Shown: positions 9,945 through 19,777, counted from the first letter of the stretch. The stretch is DNA of 64,000 nucleotides from Salinibacillus xinjiangensis (GCF_009649735.1 NZ_WJNH01000008.1:2058-66057), one strand, 5' to 3'. Numbers and translations are program-made. Notes: generated by a model from the sequence alone, not told the origin.

Positions 9945-10352
9945 CTATCGGAGCCATTTCTGAACGGTTACCTCTGTCCCTTTTCCTTCTTCTGATACTA
10001 TGTCAAAATAATCCATCAATCGTTTAATACCAGGCAGGCCCGCACCTAAACCTCCCGAAGTCGTATAGCCATCCTCCATAACCTTACCGACATCCGGAAT
10101 GCCTGGGCCGTCATCTTTGGCGATTATTTTAATGCCCTTATGTTCCATATCATCAAGAATTTCAAAGCATATTTTCCCCTGTTCAGCATACAAGTAAATG
10201 TTTCTTGCCAGTTCCGAAATCGCTGTTGCAATTCTTGCTTGATCGACCGAGCCAAAGCCTATTTGCTTAGACATGTCCCGGCCCTGTTGCCTTGCAGCAA
10301 CAATATCCCATTCTTTTTTTATCGGGATAAAGGATTGGAATTGAATGTCCAT
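9945..10352 (-). CDS. rsbT: RsbT, stressosome switch kinase
   Basis: This 135-residue GHKL kinase has the N box (ISELARNIYLYAE) and G motif DDGPGIPD...GLGAGLPG. It is normally trapped in the stressosome by RsbS and RsbR; on stress it phosphorylates them and leaves to activate RsbU. GGAGGAG precedes tandem ATG codons; the second is better spaced. Confidence 0.94.
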   Translation of the reverse strand: MDIQFQSFIPIKKEWDIVAARQQGRDMSKQIGFGSVDQARIATAISELARNIYLYAEQGKICFEILDDMEHKGIKIIAKDDGPGIPDVGKVMEDGYTTSGGLGAGLPGIKRLMDYFDIVSEEGKGTEVTVQKWLR

Positions 10353-10356
10353 CATA

Positions 10357-10713
10357 CTACTCCTCCAATTCCTGTCTAAGTTTTATAAGGCCTTGTTCTA
10401 AGTCTAGCGCTGTCGGAACATCTTTTAGGTGTATACCCAAATCAATCAATGTCATCGCTACTGCAGGTTGGATCCCTGTAAGAACAACTTTTGCACCCAT
10501 CAAGTCAGACATGGACACTACATCCCCCAATACTTTTGCAATATAGGAATCAATTATATCTACAGAGGTTAAATCAATCACGACTCCGGATGCCCATGTT
10601 TCATGTATCTTATTTAATAGGTCCTCCTGAAATTGGATCGCCGTCTTATCATCTAACTCTGTTTGGATGGAAATCAATAAATAGTTATGTAACTTTAAAA
10701 TTGGTATTCTCAA
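10357..10713 (-). CDS. rsbS: RsbS, stressosome scaffold
   Basis: This 118-residue single STAS-domain protein contains [20 protein letters not shown], with the serine that RsbT phosphorylates. It forms the core of the stressosome with RsbR paralogues. It starts with TTG 7 bases after AAGGAG. Sequence and length closely match B. subtilis RsbS (121). Confidence 0.95.
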   Translation of the reverse strand: MRIPILKLHNYLLISIQTELDDKTAIQFQEDLLNKIHETWASGVVIDLTSVDIIDSYIAKVLGDVVSMSDLMGAKVVLTGIQPAVAMTLIDLGIHLKDVPTALDLEQGLIKLRQELEE

Positions 10714-10717
10714 AGTT

Positions 10718-11587
10718 TCACTCCTTATCTATTGAGTCTAAAATTTTCTCAATTTTTTTCTCGTCTTTTTTAAGGTCAATCACCTTTCGATCTGTAATTT
10801 CAAGGGCAGAACGGAACCCTTTTTGTAAAGAGCTTTTCGTTGGGAAGTTGGATAGGTCAATTCCAAGATTTACAATGGTTTGGGCAATTTCCGGTCGTAT
10901 ACCGACTAAAATACAATCTGCTCCGATTAAACGCACAGCTTCTGCCGCCTGGATAATATGGTGCGCAACCATTGTATCAACCACAGGTACTCCTGTAATA
11001 TCAATTAATACTACTTCCGCATTATGCTTCATGACACCATCTAATAAATTTTCCATAATGAGTTTTGCTCTCTCTGTATCAATGGTGCCGATTAACGGCA
11101 TTACCGTAATCCCTTCCATGACTGGGATCAATGGGGCGGATAATTCCTGCAAGGCCATTCTCTGGAGGGAAACTGTATTTTCCCAGCTTCCAGAATATTC
11201 ACTGACCAAAAAGTTAACAATTGGATCTACCCAAATATCTACACTTTCAACCACTTGCTTAAAGAATTCTGTATCCACATTTTCACTTTTTTCTAAGATG
11301 AAATTAGTGGTCACTCTTCTAAATGCTTGCATTCCCTCTGTTAAATAACTTAAAGGCCAACCTAGGTTAATGAGACGTTCTGAGAAATCATGCAAATCAT
11401 CAAACGAACCTTGTTGCTCCACACTAGAAAAAATCGCATTTACAAATTCACGATTTGTGCTTTCAAAAAGCTCCTCTGACACTGGTAATGACTTGGTGTT
11501 CATTTTCTCATCAGCAATTTCTCCAAGCCATTTTTTGATTATTTCATCACTGTTATCCAAAACAATTTCCTGCAACAGCTTATCCAA
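10718..11587 (-). CDS. rsbR: RsbR-type stressosome sensor
   Basis: This 289-residue protein has an N-terminal non-haem globin-like sensor domain (about 1-150) and a C-terminal STAS domain ([20 protein letters not shown]). It is the co-antagonist of RsbT and the putative sensor arm of the stressosome. The TTG start lies 9 bases after GGGAGG. It is the first gene of the rsbRSTUVW-sigB-rsbX operon; the 5' gap up to 11725 has AT-rich promoter-like sequence but no clear -35/-10 pair. Confidence 0.92.
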   Translation of the reverse strand: MDKLLQEIVLDNSDEIIKKWLGEIADEKMNTKSLPVSEELFESTNREFVNAIFSSVEQQGSFDDLHDFSERLINLGWPLSYLTEGMQAFRRVTTNFILEKSENVDTEFFKQVVESVDIWVDPIVNFLVSEYSGSWENTVSLQRMALQELSAPLIPVMEGITVMPLIGTIDTERAKLIMENLLDGVMKHNAEVVLIDITGVPVVDTMVAHHIIQAAEAVRLIGADCILVGIRPEIAQTIVNLGIDLSNFPTKSSLQKGFRSALEITDRKVIDLKKDEKKIEKILDSIDKE

Positions 11588-11725
11588 TATCACTGACCTC
11601 CCATATTAATATTTTATGTATAGTAATATAATTCTTTGTGTATTAAAAATAGTCACTCTATTATAGATTATCATTCCTAACCAAAATTAGCCAATGACTA
11701 TAGTCTAGGATTTCAGAAAAAATAA

Positions 11726-11752
11726 AAAAGCCACTCCAAAGAGTAGCTTTAA
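11726..11752 (-). terminator. Terminator after ndoA
   Basis: The minus-strand stem GCTACTC/GAGTGGC is followed by TTTTTTATTTTTT. It overlaps the last codon of ndoA and separates the toxin-antitoxin unit from rsbR. Confidence 0.8.
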
Positions 11753-12099
11753 AAATCAATAAGTCCGAGACTGATTTGTAACGCTTCATCAACACGCTTC
11801 ATTAGGGTCTCATCTAGTTGTGTTATTTTATCGGTTAGTCGTTGCTTGTCAATCGTGCGGATTTGCTCCAATAAGATTACCGAATCACGCTCAAAGCTAT
11901 ACTTCTTCGCATCGATTTCAACATGGGTCGGTAATTTAGCTTTCTGTATTTGCGCGGTAATTGCTGCAACAATACAGGTTGGGCTAAAACGATTACCTAT
12001 ATCATTTTGAATGACTAATACTGGGCGAACGCCACCTTGTTCCGACCCTACCACGGGGGAGAGATCCGCAAAAAAGACGTCGCCTCTTTTCACCATCAA
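11749..12099 (-). CDS. ndoA: NdoA (MazF/EndoA) endoribonuclease toxin
   Basis: This 116-residue PemK/MazF toxin cleaves mRNA at UACAU-type sites in B. subtilis. The sequence is nearly identical to B. subtilis NdoA, with [19 protein letters not shown] at the N-terminus and R25 of the active site in [12 protein letters not shown] start gives the 116-residue family length; an ATG directly after it is an alternative. It lies downstream of its antitoxin gene and upstream of rsbR, the fixed Bacillus arrangement, so it is a core chromosomal module and not a mobile one. Confidence 0.96.
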   Translation of the reverse strand: MMVKRGDVFFADLSPVVGSEQGGVRPVLVIQNDIGNRFSPTCIVAAITAQIQKAKLPTHVEIDAKKYSFERDSVILLEQIRTIDKQRLTDKITQLDETLMKRVDEALQISLGLIDF

Positions 12100-12105
12100 T
12101 CTACG

Positions 12106-12381
12106 TTACCCCCCGCTCACTAAGCGCTCCAGGGTGTTCTCCGCCTCCTCTTCAGCTTGAAAAGCTTCAGATGCAATATTTAGGTTAATATTAGCCATTT
12201 CTACATAACCGCGGCGCATTGATTCTCGGATATCACGCTTCTTTTTATCATGCAAATACATTTTCATAGCTTGGCAAATCAAGTCGTTCCGATCGCAATT
12301 TTCATTTTCCCTCAAATTGTCTAGCTCCCTCACCATTTGTTGTGGTAGTTTTACTAAAATTTCTTGTGAACCCTCGGACAC
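12106..12381 (-). CDS. ndoAI: NdoAI (EndoAI/MazE) antitoxin
   Basis: This 91-residue protein has an N-terminal ribbon-helix-helix DNA-binding segment (ILVKLPQQMVRELD) and a C-terminal toxin-neutralising part (RRGYVEMANINLNIASEA, ERLVSGG). It binds NdoA and probably represses the operon. The GTG at 12381 is 7 bases after GGAGGT and gives the family length; a reading of 122 residues from farther upstream has no support. Confidence 0.92.
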   Translation of the reverse strand: MSEGSQEILVKLPQQMVRELDNLRENENCDRNDLICQAMKMYLHDKKKRDIRESMRRGYVEMANINLNIASEAFQAEEEAENTLERLVSGG

Positions 12382-12594
12382 AACATACACCTCCACCATG
12401 AATACCTGACAAATGTATAAATCCATCACAATAATACCACGCAAAAGAGTGCTTTGCAAAGTTTTCTTGTACATTTTAAAGCTACTTTAAACTATATGGA
12501 ATGCTACAACTATTTAATACCTTTTTCCGACTACCAAACATTTAAATATCTATTCCAATTTTACACAATTATGTTTCATTTTAAACGAATTTTT

Positions 12595-13752
12595 TTAGAT
12601 TACTTTATTTTCAATGTAAATTACTTCATTTTGACTCACGTAAACCCTTGGAACTCGGTAGCTAATTGAGCACGGGACTTCATAGTTAATCGTTTCTAAT
12701 GTTTCTGCAACATCATCCGCTGTGATTTCTTCATTCTTCTGTTTCCCGATTAACGTAACTTTTTCCCCTACCGCATATTCCTTGTCTAACCTAACCATAA
12801 ATTGATCCATACAAATCCGACCAATAATCGGCATTTGTTTGCCGCCGATGAGTACATATCGGCTATTTAACCTGCGAATCCAGCCATCTGCATAACCAAT
12901 AGGTACAGTACCAACCCATTCATTTTCATTCGTTTCATACGTTCTTCCATAGCTTATGCCCTCACCCTTAGGCATTTGTTTCACATGTATGAGGCGACTA
13001 TGAAGGGAAAAGGCTGGTTGTAAATCAATCGGCTTTATTTGCTTCAAATAAGAAGATGGGTATAACCCGTACAAGCTCACTCCATACCTGACCCCATCAA
13101 ATACATCACCCGGAAATCGCATACTAGCCGCACTATTTCCTGAATGAATAACGACAGGGTGTTGAATAAACGAACGAAATAATTCAATGCGTTCTATAAA
13201 ACGTGACCGTTGTTTTTCGTAATAGGAGAGTTCCTCTTCATCTGCTGTTGCGAAATGAGTAAATGCGCCAGCAACGTGGAACCGATCGCCCTGCAATCCC
13301 TCCATTAACTGGACTAATTCATCATCAGTACGGACTCCTACACGCCCCATCCCAGTATCCAATTTAACATGGACTGAAAGAGCCTTTGTTCCTATGAAAT
13401 TCTTGGCCTGCTCTATCCAATCTCTTTGAAAAACGGTTAACGTTATATTATTCTTTATGGCAACCTCAACATCTTGAGGACGTGTCCAGCTCATCACTAA
13501 AATAGGAGCCTTAATACCAGCCCTTCTCAAGCGCAGGGCTTCATCTAGGAGTGTTACGGATAATCCATAAACTCCTTCCTCAAGTGCGACATTTGCGACT
13601 TGAATGTCCCCATGTCCATACGCATTCCCTTTGACAACAGCAAAAATTTTCGTGTGATCGGGAAGAACTTGTTTTAGTTGCTGAATATTATGTCGAATGG
13701 CATCTAAATGTACTTCTACCCATGTATCTCGATAAAAAGGTTGCAAATCCAA
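12595..13752 (-). CDS. alr: Alanine racemase
   Basis: This 385-residue PLP enzyme interconverts L- and D-alanine for peptidoglycan. The PLP lysine is K41 in VVKGNAYGHGD; the second catalytic tyrosine lies in ISYGRTYE. The N-terminal TIM barrel and C-terminal beta domain have normal lengths (B. subtilis AlrA 389). The start is a TTG after GAGGG. It follows ydcC, separated by a branched terminator-like element. Confidence 0.95.
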   Translation of the reverse strand: MDLQPFYRDTWVEVHLDAIRHNIQQLKQVLPDHTKIFAVVKGNAYGHGDIQVANVALEEGVYGLSVTLLDEALRLRRAGIKAPILVMSWTRPQDVEVAIKNNITLTVFQRDWIEQAKNFIGTKALSVHVKLDTGMGRVGVRTDDELVQLMEGLQGDRFHVAGAFTHFATADEEELSYYEKQRSRFIERIELFRSFIQHPVVIHSGNSAASMRFPGDVFDGVRYGVSLYGLYPSSYLKQIKPIDLQPAFSLHSRLIHVKQMPKGEGISYGRTYETNENEWVGTVPIGYADGWIRRLNSRYVLIGGKQMPIIGRICMDQFMVRLDKEYAVGEKVTLIGKQKNEEITADDVAETLETINYEVPCSISYRVPRVYVSQNEVIYIENKVI

Positions 13753-13826
13753 GTCCCGAACCCTCTTTTCCCTTTTCCTCTATTATTTAATGTTGAGCTG
13801 TCATATGTCAAATAATCAAATGGACA

Positions 13827-13914
13827 AGAAAAACAGACTCAAAAGTGGAGGTCACTCCTCCTCACCTTGTACTAAGGATTTATAGGACAGGAGTAAACCC
13901 TCCCCGAGTCTGTT
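13827..13914 (-). terminator. Branched terminator between ydcC and alr
   Basis: A 9-bp outer stem (AACAGACTC/GAGTCTGTT) closes about 65 bases that contain two further small hairpins (GGAG..CTCC and GGAGG-AGTGA-CCTCC). It is followed by TTTTTCTT on the minus strand. The position right after the ydcC stop fits a terminator, but the size and branching are unusual. Confidence 0.55.
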
Positions 13915-13922
13915 AGGAACCA

Positions 13923-14945
13923 TTACTTATAGCTTTTACCTTCAACCGAAGAGGCCACTTCAATTAATTCCTCTCTAGTTAGGTCCTCACTAGCTAAGTA
14001 AAATCTTGTATTGTTGTTACTCCATTCTACCGTACCGTCTGATAAAGCTCCCACTGTAAACCCTAGGTCAACTGGGTCACCTTCAACCGATACCGGTGAT
14101 GAAATACTCGTTGGGTAAGCTGTATACTTTTCCTGAATCAGAGTGAAATTCTTGTCCCCTTCAAATGTAAGGATCACTCTTGTCCCGTTTTCAAAGTCAA
14201 CCTTTCTTTCTTCCACTAATGATGTACCTTCAGGAAGGTTTAAAGGGTAAAGAACCTGCATCTCTACTTCCTCTTCAGCATTCGCCATCGCTGGCACATC
14301 AGCAGAACTACTTGTTAGGTTCTTCTTCGTATCAAAGTCATCCTCTGCAAATTTTGGATCATATTCAAATGATGAGAACGTAATTTCAACTAAGGACTTG
14401 TAATCCTTGTCCATTACTTTGACTAAAACAGGCTTTAGTGTTTCCTTATCAAAGGTGATTTCCTGATAAGGTAAGTTTTTGTTGCTTTGATAGTTCGTTT
14501 TCGTTGTAAATACATAGTAGTCTTCTGTTGTTTTAAATTCAGCCTCTTGGTCATTCATAATATCATTTACCAAGGAGGAATAGAGATATGGCTGACTACT
14601 GTTGTCCGGCCATTCACTTTGAAACTTAAAGCTTTTGTTGAGTGCCGGTGTAAGAACAAATACACCCTCACTGTTTTTCAAAATAATTTGATTGCCTTTT
14701 TCACTACTTGGGTTATTCAATTGTACTCGGTAAAGATCCTTTTTCTTGTGCCATACATCGATTTCATAACTTTGTACTTCTTCACCAGTCTTTAAATTCA
14801 TCTTTGCCTGCGCCTTGTATCCGCTCATTTCCTCAGCCTGTTTCTCAAGAGAATTCACAATATCCTCTTTTGATTTCTCACCACAAGCAGCTAAGAAAAT
14901 AAGTAAGAATACCGCCAAGCTCCAGAGCAAATGTTTTTTCTTCAT
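13923..14945 (-). CDS. ydcC: YdcC/LolA-like lipoprotein
   Basis: This 340-residue exported lipoprotein has a signal peptide (about 1-20), lipobox LAAC, and a LolA-like beta fold in the first 200 residues (YEIDVWHKKKDLYRVQL). The C-terminal part resembles DUF4367-type domains. In B. subtilis ydcC is a SigE-controlled sporulation gene of unclear role. It lies between acpS and alr, as expected. The ATG at 14945 is 8 bases after GGAG; a GTG two codons earlier is too close. Confidence 0.88.
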   Translation of the reverse strand: MKKKHLLWSLAVFLLIFLAACGEKSKEDIVNSLEKQAEEMSGYKAQAKMNLKTGEEVQSYEIDVWHKKKDLYRVQLNNPSSEKGNQIILKNSEGVFVLTPALNKSFKFQSEWPDNSSQPYLYSSLVNDIMNDQEAEFKTTEDYYVFTTKTNYQSNKNLPYQEITFDKETLKPVLVKVMDKDYKSLVEITFSSFEYDPKFAEDDFDTKKNLTSSSADVPAMANAEEEVEMQVLYPLNLPEGTSLVEERKVDFENGTRVILTFEGDKNFTLIQEKYTAYPTSISSPVSVEGDPVDLGFTVGALSDGTVEWSNNNTRFYLASEDLTREELIEVASSVEGKSYK

Positions 14946-15215
14946 GATCACAACTCCTTTGCCTCATTTCAAAACCAAGGGAACACTACTGATGAAATGT
15001 ATAATTCCGTTAATCTCTTCGCTTTTTGATAAACACATTAGTCACCTTATTATGCTATAACCCTCCTTCATTCGTTACAATCTCAGATCGCCCCTTCCTC
15101 ATCACCAAAGCTTTGATTTTGATTAACGGTTACACATTCCCCTTGAAACTCATGTGTAGGTTGTTCCCTCCTACCCGCACTAAAATATATGAGACAAACT
15201 ATCCGAATATGCAGA

Positions 15216-15578
15216 CTAGCCTTCCTGAATTATGACTTCTGCTATTATAATTTCCCTCCCATGTGAAATAGAGACTAAGGATTTCGGATTTTTTTCCCCT
15301 TTGAAATATAATTCTGGTTTTCCCTTAGAGTCAGGTAATACTTCAATATCCTTAAATGCCATTTCCTTTCCAATCCCCGTACCAGATGCTTTAGCATACG
15401 CTTCCTTAGCAGCAAACCTCCCTGCAAGATACTCAACTTTTCGCTGCCAAGATGTTATACTTTGGAAAATAACATTTTCACGGTCAGATAAGATTCGTTT
15501 ACAAAAACGGTCGCTTTTTTTCATAGCATTGTTGATTCTTTCTTTTTCAATTAAATCGATTCCTAATCCTGTAATCAA
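15216..15578 (-). CDS. acpS: Holo-[acyl-carrier-protein] synthase
   Basis: This 120-residue enzyme transfers 4'-phosphopantetheine from CoA to acyl carrier protein. Mg-binding D8 in GIDLIE and E58 in RFAAKEAYAKA are present, and length is typical. It starts with TTG after GGGGAG. It is divergent from the rhomboid gene. The 270 bases between ydcC and acpS (14946-15215) hold nothing recognised. Confidence 0.95.
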   Translation of the reverse strand: MITGLGIDLIEKERINNAMKKSDRFCKRILSDRENVIFQSITSWQRKVEYLAGRFAAKEAYAKASGTGIGKEMAFKDIEVLPDSKGKPELYFKGEKNPKSLVSISHGREIIIAEVIIQEG

Positions 15579-15677
15579 AATACTCCCCTTCTTTCTAAGA
15601 AATCTGCATAACGATTAGACAATCCTTCTATATGTATAGAGAAGAATAGCACCATAAAAATACGATGAATAGGTGAT

Positions 15678-16295
15678 ATGATGTTTGTTCGTACAGAAAG
15701 TTTTCAAGAGTTTATCCGCTTTTATCCTGTTGTCAGCGTAATAGTAGCCATCAATTTAGGTTTATGGTTTTTTACCGATTTTCTTCCTATCCCCTTTTTG
15801 GAGGCTATTCGGTCATTTGGCTTAGCTCAAAATGGCCTCATTTATTACGACCAAGAGTATTGGCGACTTTTCACAGCTATTTTCTTTCACTTTGGTCTTA
15901 TGCATGCTGTTTTTAATTCTTTTTCCCTTGTATTATTCGGTCCGGGACTTGAACGAATGCTTGGAAAACTAAAATTTATCTTACTTTATGTAGTTTCAGG
16001 CCTTGTTGGGAACCTAGTGACGTTATGGCTAGGATCAGAAATACTTACTCATGCTGGTGCTTCTGGTGCTGTGTTTGGTTTGTTTGGAGCTTATTTGTTT
16101 ATCGTCTTATATCGAAAGCATTTACTAGATTACCAAAGTACCCAAATGATCGTCGTCATCATGATTTTTGCTTTTATTATGACATTTATGCGGGCAAACA
16201 TAAATATCTATGCCCATATCTTCGGCTTTATGGGAGGCTTCGGGTTGGCTTACTTCCTCTTGATGGGACATAAACATCGCTCTCATTGGATTTAA
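15678..16295 (+). CDS. ydcA: Rhomboid family intramembrane serine protease
   Basis: This 205-residue membrane protein has about six helices. The catalytic serine is in THAGASGAVFGLFG and the catalytic histidine in YAHIFGFMGGFGLAY; the L1 segment EYWRLFTAIFFHFGLMHAVFN is shortened here to its key WR and HxxxxHxxxN residues. It cleaves membrane protein substrates, unknown here. B. subtilis YdcA occupies the same place and is about the same length. Confidence 0.92.
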   Translation: MMFVRTESFQEFIRFYPVVSVIVAINLGLWFFTDFLPIPFLEAIRSFGLAQNGLIYYDQEYWRLFTAIFFHFGLMHAVFNSFSLVLFGPGLERMLGKLKFILLYVVSGLVGNLVTLWLGSEILTHAGASGAVFGLFGAYLFIVLYRKHLLDYQSTQMIVVIMIFAFIMTFMRANINIYAHIFGFMGGFGLAYFLLMGHKHRSHWI

Positions 16296-16372
16296 TAGAT
16301 GCCTACCATGATGTAATTGTCTGAAATCCATGATAAAATGACTTTAACTTTAAGCACAGCTGGAGGATACAA

Positions 16373-17287
16373 ATGGGGAATAAACTATTTGCTCCATATC
16401 TCGCGTTAACAATTGGTGTCATCAGTGTTTCGACAGCTGCGATTCTTGTAAAACTAGCGCACGATGCCCCTGCATCGATTATTGCTAATTATCGACTGTT
16501 ATTAGCGGTCTTAATCATGTCTCCTTATATACTGTTGAAGAGACGGCATGAATTTAGATATATACAAAAAAAGGACTGGAGGCTGTCCATTTTTTCCGGA
16601 GTCTTCCTTGCCTTTCATTTCATCTTTTGGTTTGAGTCATTAAACTATACTTCTGTCGCGAGTTCAGTCGTATTGGTCACTTTACAGCCTATCTTCGCCT
16701 TTATCGGAACGTATTTCTTTTTTAAGGAGCGCTTTACTTATGGCGCCATCATAAGTATGGTGATCGCAATAATTGGAAGTATCATCATTAGCTGGGGCGA
16801 TTTTAAAATTAGTGGCTTAGCGTTCTTTGGTGATATGTTAGCTTTATTAGGAGCAATTATGGTAACAGGATATTTCTTATTAGGACAGAATGTTAGAAAA
16901 AGGATATCCTTAGCCACCTATACATTTGTCGTATATGGGGTAAGCTCCATAACCTTAATTTTATATAATATTGTTAATCAAGAAGCGTTTATTGGCTACC
17001 CTCTCGACCATTGGCTCATCTTTTTAGCGTTAGCCATTGTACCTACCTTTTTGGGCCATACACTATTTAATTGGGCGCTTAAATGGATCAGTACTTCAAC
17101 CATTACAATGGGAATGCTATTCGAGCCGGTTGGGGCGTCCATATTAGCCTATTTTATACTCGGAGAAGTAATTACATGGTTCCAAATTCTCGGAGGCTTC
17201 ATTGTCATTTTTGGTTTAATGCTGTTCATTTTTAGTACTTCAAGAAGACCAAGAATGATCGTAGAAGAAAGCAAGGATCATATATAA
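16373..17287 (+). CDS. EamA/DMT family transporter
   Basis: This 304-residue inner-membrane protein has ten predicted helices in two EamA repeats (about 8-140 and 150-290). The drug/metabolite transporter superfamily exports amino acids or metabolites; the substrate cannot be told. GGAGG lies 6 bases before the ATG. Confidence 0.88.
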   Translation: MGNKLFAPYLALTIGVISVSTAAILVKLAHDAPASIIANYRLLLAVLIMSPYILLKRRHEFRYIQKKDWRLSIFSGVFLAFHFIFWFESLNYTSVASSVVLVTLQPIFAFIGTYFFFKERFTYGAIISMVIAIIGSIIISWGDFKISGLAFFGDMLALLGAIMVTGYFLLGQNVRKRISLATYTFVVYGVSSITLILYNIVNQEAFIGYPLDHWLIFLALAIVPTFLGHTLFNWALKWISTSTITMGMLFEPVGASILAYFILGEVITWFQILGGFIVIFGLMLFIFSTSRRPRMIVEESKDHI

Positions 17288-17314
17288 GGAATATCATTGG
17301 GAGAGTGATGATGA

Positions 17315-18163
17315 ATGAACATTCAATTAATGACTGATGGGGGCGCAGATATCCCTGCAGCTTTACAACAAAAGCTTAATATTTCAATTGTCCCCCTTAA
17401 CATTGAACTGAATGGAAAGACATACAAAGTAAGTCCTGATCAGGAGTTCCCTGAATACTACGATCTAATGAGGGAGGCTGATGAGTTACCTAAATCATCT
17501 GCACCTAGTCCACAAGACTTCTATGAAGCTTATAAAAGAGTTGATGAGAATAAATCCATTCTCATGCTTTCATTATCCAAAGGGGTTAGCGGTACCTATC
17601 AAAGTGCGGTCATAGGTAAAGATATGCTATTAGAAGAGCAACCTAACCGAACGATTGAAGTCATTAATACAAAGACTGCTTCCTGTGGTATTGCTCTTTT
17701 ACTACATGAGGCACGTAAGAAAATGCTAGAAAATGTCCATTTTCACGACCTTGTTTCTCATTTGAAAGAGAGGACAGAGAAACTCTCCACATTATTTGTA
17801 TTGAAAACCTTAGATAATTTAATTAAGGGTGGACGACTAGATCGTGTAAAAGGTGCGATTGCCAAAACCCTGAATATTAAACTCCTTTTACACGCAACAG
17901 AGGAAGGAACCATTGATGTAGCGGAAAAGGTAAGAGGAAACAAAAAAGCGATGCGCCGATTCATTGAGCAAATTGGTGAACAAACCAAAAGCTTTGGTAC
18001 CATCTCAATGGCTCACGGAAATGATAAAGCAAGAGCAAGTCAAGTGCTTGAGGATATGAAGGAGCGCTATTCATTTAAGGACTCCTTGTTTATGGATATG
18101 GGGCCGTTGATTGCAACATACGCTGGTGAGGGTGGAATTGTAATCTCATTTTTTAGAGATTAG
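17315..18163 (+). CDS. DegV family fatty-acid-binding protein
   Basis: This 282-residue DegV-fold protein resembles FakB proteins, which hold a fatty acid for phosphorylation by FakA. Family signatures include the N-terminal MTDGGADIPA, SLSKGVSGTYQSA and LKTLDNLIKGGRLDRV. It lies 27 bases after the EamA gene and ends at a strong bidirectional terminator. Confidence 0.92.
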   Translation: MNIQLMTDGGADIPAALQQKLNISIVPLNIELNGKTYKVSPDQEFPEYYDLMREADELPKSSAPSPQDFYEAYKRVDENKSILMLSLSKGVSGTYQSAVIGKDMLLEEQPNRTIEVINTKTASCGIALLLHEARKKMLENVHFHDLVSHLKERTEKLSTLFVLKTLDNLIKGGRLDRVKGAIAKTLNIKLLLHATEEGTIDVAEKVRGNKKAMRRFIEQIGEQTKSFGTISMAHGNDKARASQVLEDMKERYSFKDSLFMDMGPLIATYAGEGGIVISFFRD

Positions 18164-18172
18164 TGTAAAAAT

Positions 18173-18206
18173 AAGACGAAGAGATTTAGGTCTCTTCGTC
18201 TTATTT
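18173..18206. terminator. Bidirectional terminator degV / MFS
   Basis: The perfect 12-bp stem AAGACGAAGAGA/TCTCTTCGTCTT with a 6-base loop and T runs on both sides lies between convergent genes. Confidence 0.92.
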
Positions 18207-19469
18207 TTTATAAACAGGCTTTGATGCCAGTAAAGACAATATGCCTGCTGTAAGTGGAAATAATATGATAATAAGTAAAATTTCATCATAGCCGTGGTAC
18301 CAATCGTAAAAAAGGCCAAATGGTAATGGGCCAAGAGCAGAGCCGAGGACCATAACAGATTGAGCAATCCCTTTTATACTTCCTAAATGTTCACGCCCAA
18401 AATAGTTTGGCCAAACGATATTTAAAACAATTCTTTCTAATCCATTTACAATCCCCCATAGAACACCGTAAATCACAGCTCCTACTACCGAGCTAACTTG
18501 CCAGAGCATTAAAATGGAAATGATATGTCCTAAGAAGGTAATGGCTAGAACATATTTCACTTGATATCGATCCACCAAATAACCCGATACAAAGGATAAT
18601 GGAAAACCAATAATAGCCATTAAGGATAAAATCATCGAAGCATGCCCAGCTGTTAACCCCTTACCCTCTGCAATCGATACAATATGAAAGGTAACCCCTG
18701 TATTCACAAGCGCAGGTACACTCACACAAAACAGAATAAACCAGAAAGCCCGGGTTCTCATGGCTTCTTTTACCGTCCAGCTAACCTCGCTTACATCCAC
18801 ATGTAAATGAGTTCTCACTGGATAGTTTGTCTTCTTCCCATCCATTTCAAGCCCAACATCTTCAGGCTTATTCCGAACGAAAACAAATGCGATAGGTACA
18901 AAAATAACAAGCAGAAGGACTCCCCAGAATACCCACGTATATCTCCAGCCAATTGTATTATTTAAGAACGTATTTAAAGGTGGAAATAAAGCAGAGCTAA
19001 CAAATGTGCCAATCGCCATAAGACTAAGGGCTTTGCCCCGTTTAGCCATAAACCACTGTGGCACTAGAGTATTTGGTAGTAGCGTCATTGAGCCTTGACC
19101 AAATATTCGGAGCATAAAAAAGCCGATAAACATCATAACCGGTCCAAAAATGAAACTGTTCCAAAAGCACGTTACAGCCAGTAATATGCCAATGGCCGTC
19201 ATCATAGTACGCTGACCAAATTTATCCGTCAATCGCCCAACAACAAATAAAAGCGATCCAGCTAATAATGTAGCAACCGAATATAATCCTGAAACAAATG
19301 AATTCGAGTAGCCAAAGTCTTCTATGTAATACTCCTTAAAAATAGATATGGAGTAGGTTTGACCTGGTCCAGAGAAAAAGACACTTAAAGCTGCAACAGC
19401 AACAATCACCCATCCATAATAAAAGGAAGATTGAATAGGGACCTTTGCCTTTGTATGATCATTAGCCAA
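18201..19469 (-). CDS. OFA-family MFS transporter
   Basis: This 422-residue protein with twelve predicted helices is of the oxalate/formate antiporter-like MFS group (FYYGWVIVAVAALSVFF at the N-terminus; RLTDKFGQR loop motif). It probably carries a monocarboxylate or dicarboxylate. It starts with TTG after a run of Gs preceded by AA. Confidence 0.85.
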   Translation of the reverse strand: MANDHTKAKVPIQSSFYYGWVIVAVAALSVFFSGPGQTYSISIFKEYYIEDFGYSNSFVSGLYSVATLLAGSLLFVVGRLTDKFGQRTMMTAIGILLAVTCFWNSFIFGPVMMFIGFFMLRIFGQGSMTLLPNTLVPQWFMAKRGKALSLMAIGTFVSSALFPPLNTFLNNTIGWRYTWVFWGVLLLVIFVPIAFVFVRNKPEDVGLEMDGKKTNYPVRTHLHVDVSEVSWTVKEAMRTRAFWFILFCVSVPALVNTGVTFHIVSIAEGKGLTAGHASMILSLMAIIGFPLSFVSGYLVDRYQVKYVLAITFLGHIISILMLWQVSSVVGAVIYGVLWGIVNGLERIVLNIVWPNYFGREHLGSIKGIAQSVMVLGSALGPLPFGLFYDWYHGYDEILLIIILFPLTAGILSLLASKPVYKK

Positions 19470-19722
19470 TTCATCCCCCCCTTATAAATTAAGAAACAAC
19501 GTTCTATATTTTAACATATATTAGGAAGATTCAATACTGGCTAGGTCATTCAATCAGCAATCTGTGGTATTTGTTGGGAATCTTGGGGTTGCAGCACTTT
19601 GACATGGATTAATTGCTATCTAAATCCTGAATTGAACCTCAGTGACCTTATTGAACAAAAACGAGGTAGATGACCCCCGAAATCTAAGTATTGCACACAT
19701 TCGCCCCCAAACAGATTAAAAC
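19470..19722. other. Intergenic region without recognised gene
   Basis: This region lies between the MFS transporter and the terminator of the yppG-like gene. No reading frame, tRNA or repeat was supported on either strand. Confidence 0.6.
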
Positions 19723-19777
19723 AAAAGAGGCTGATGAAATTGCCTCTAATCAGAAAGCAATGATCAGCCTCTCTTTT
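19723..19777 (-). terminator. Terminator of the yppG-like gene
   Basis: The stem AAAAGAGGCTGAT/ATCAGCCTCTCTTTT closes a loop of about 27 bases and overlaps the stop codon region. Confidence 0.7.

Noticed and set aside
10491-11348. A 285-codon plus-strand frame opposite rsbS and rsbR
   Set aside because: Antisense shadow of two certain genes, without a start site of its own.
11749-12381. ndoA-ndoAI as a mobile toxin-antitoxin module
   Set aside because: Its place between alr and rsbR is conserved across Bacillus, so it is a core gene pair.
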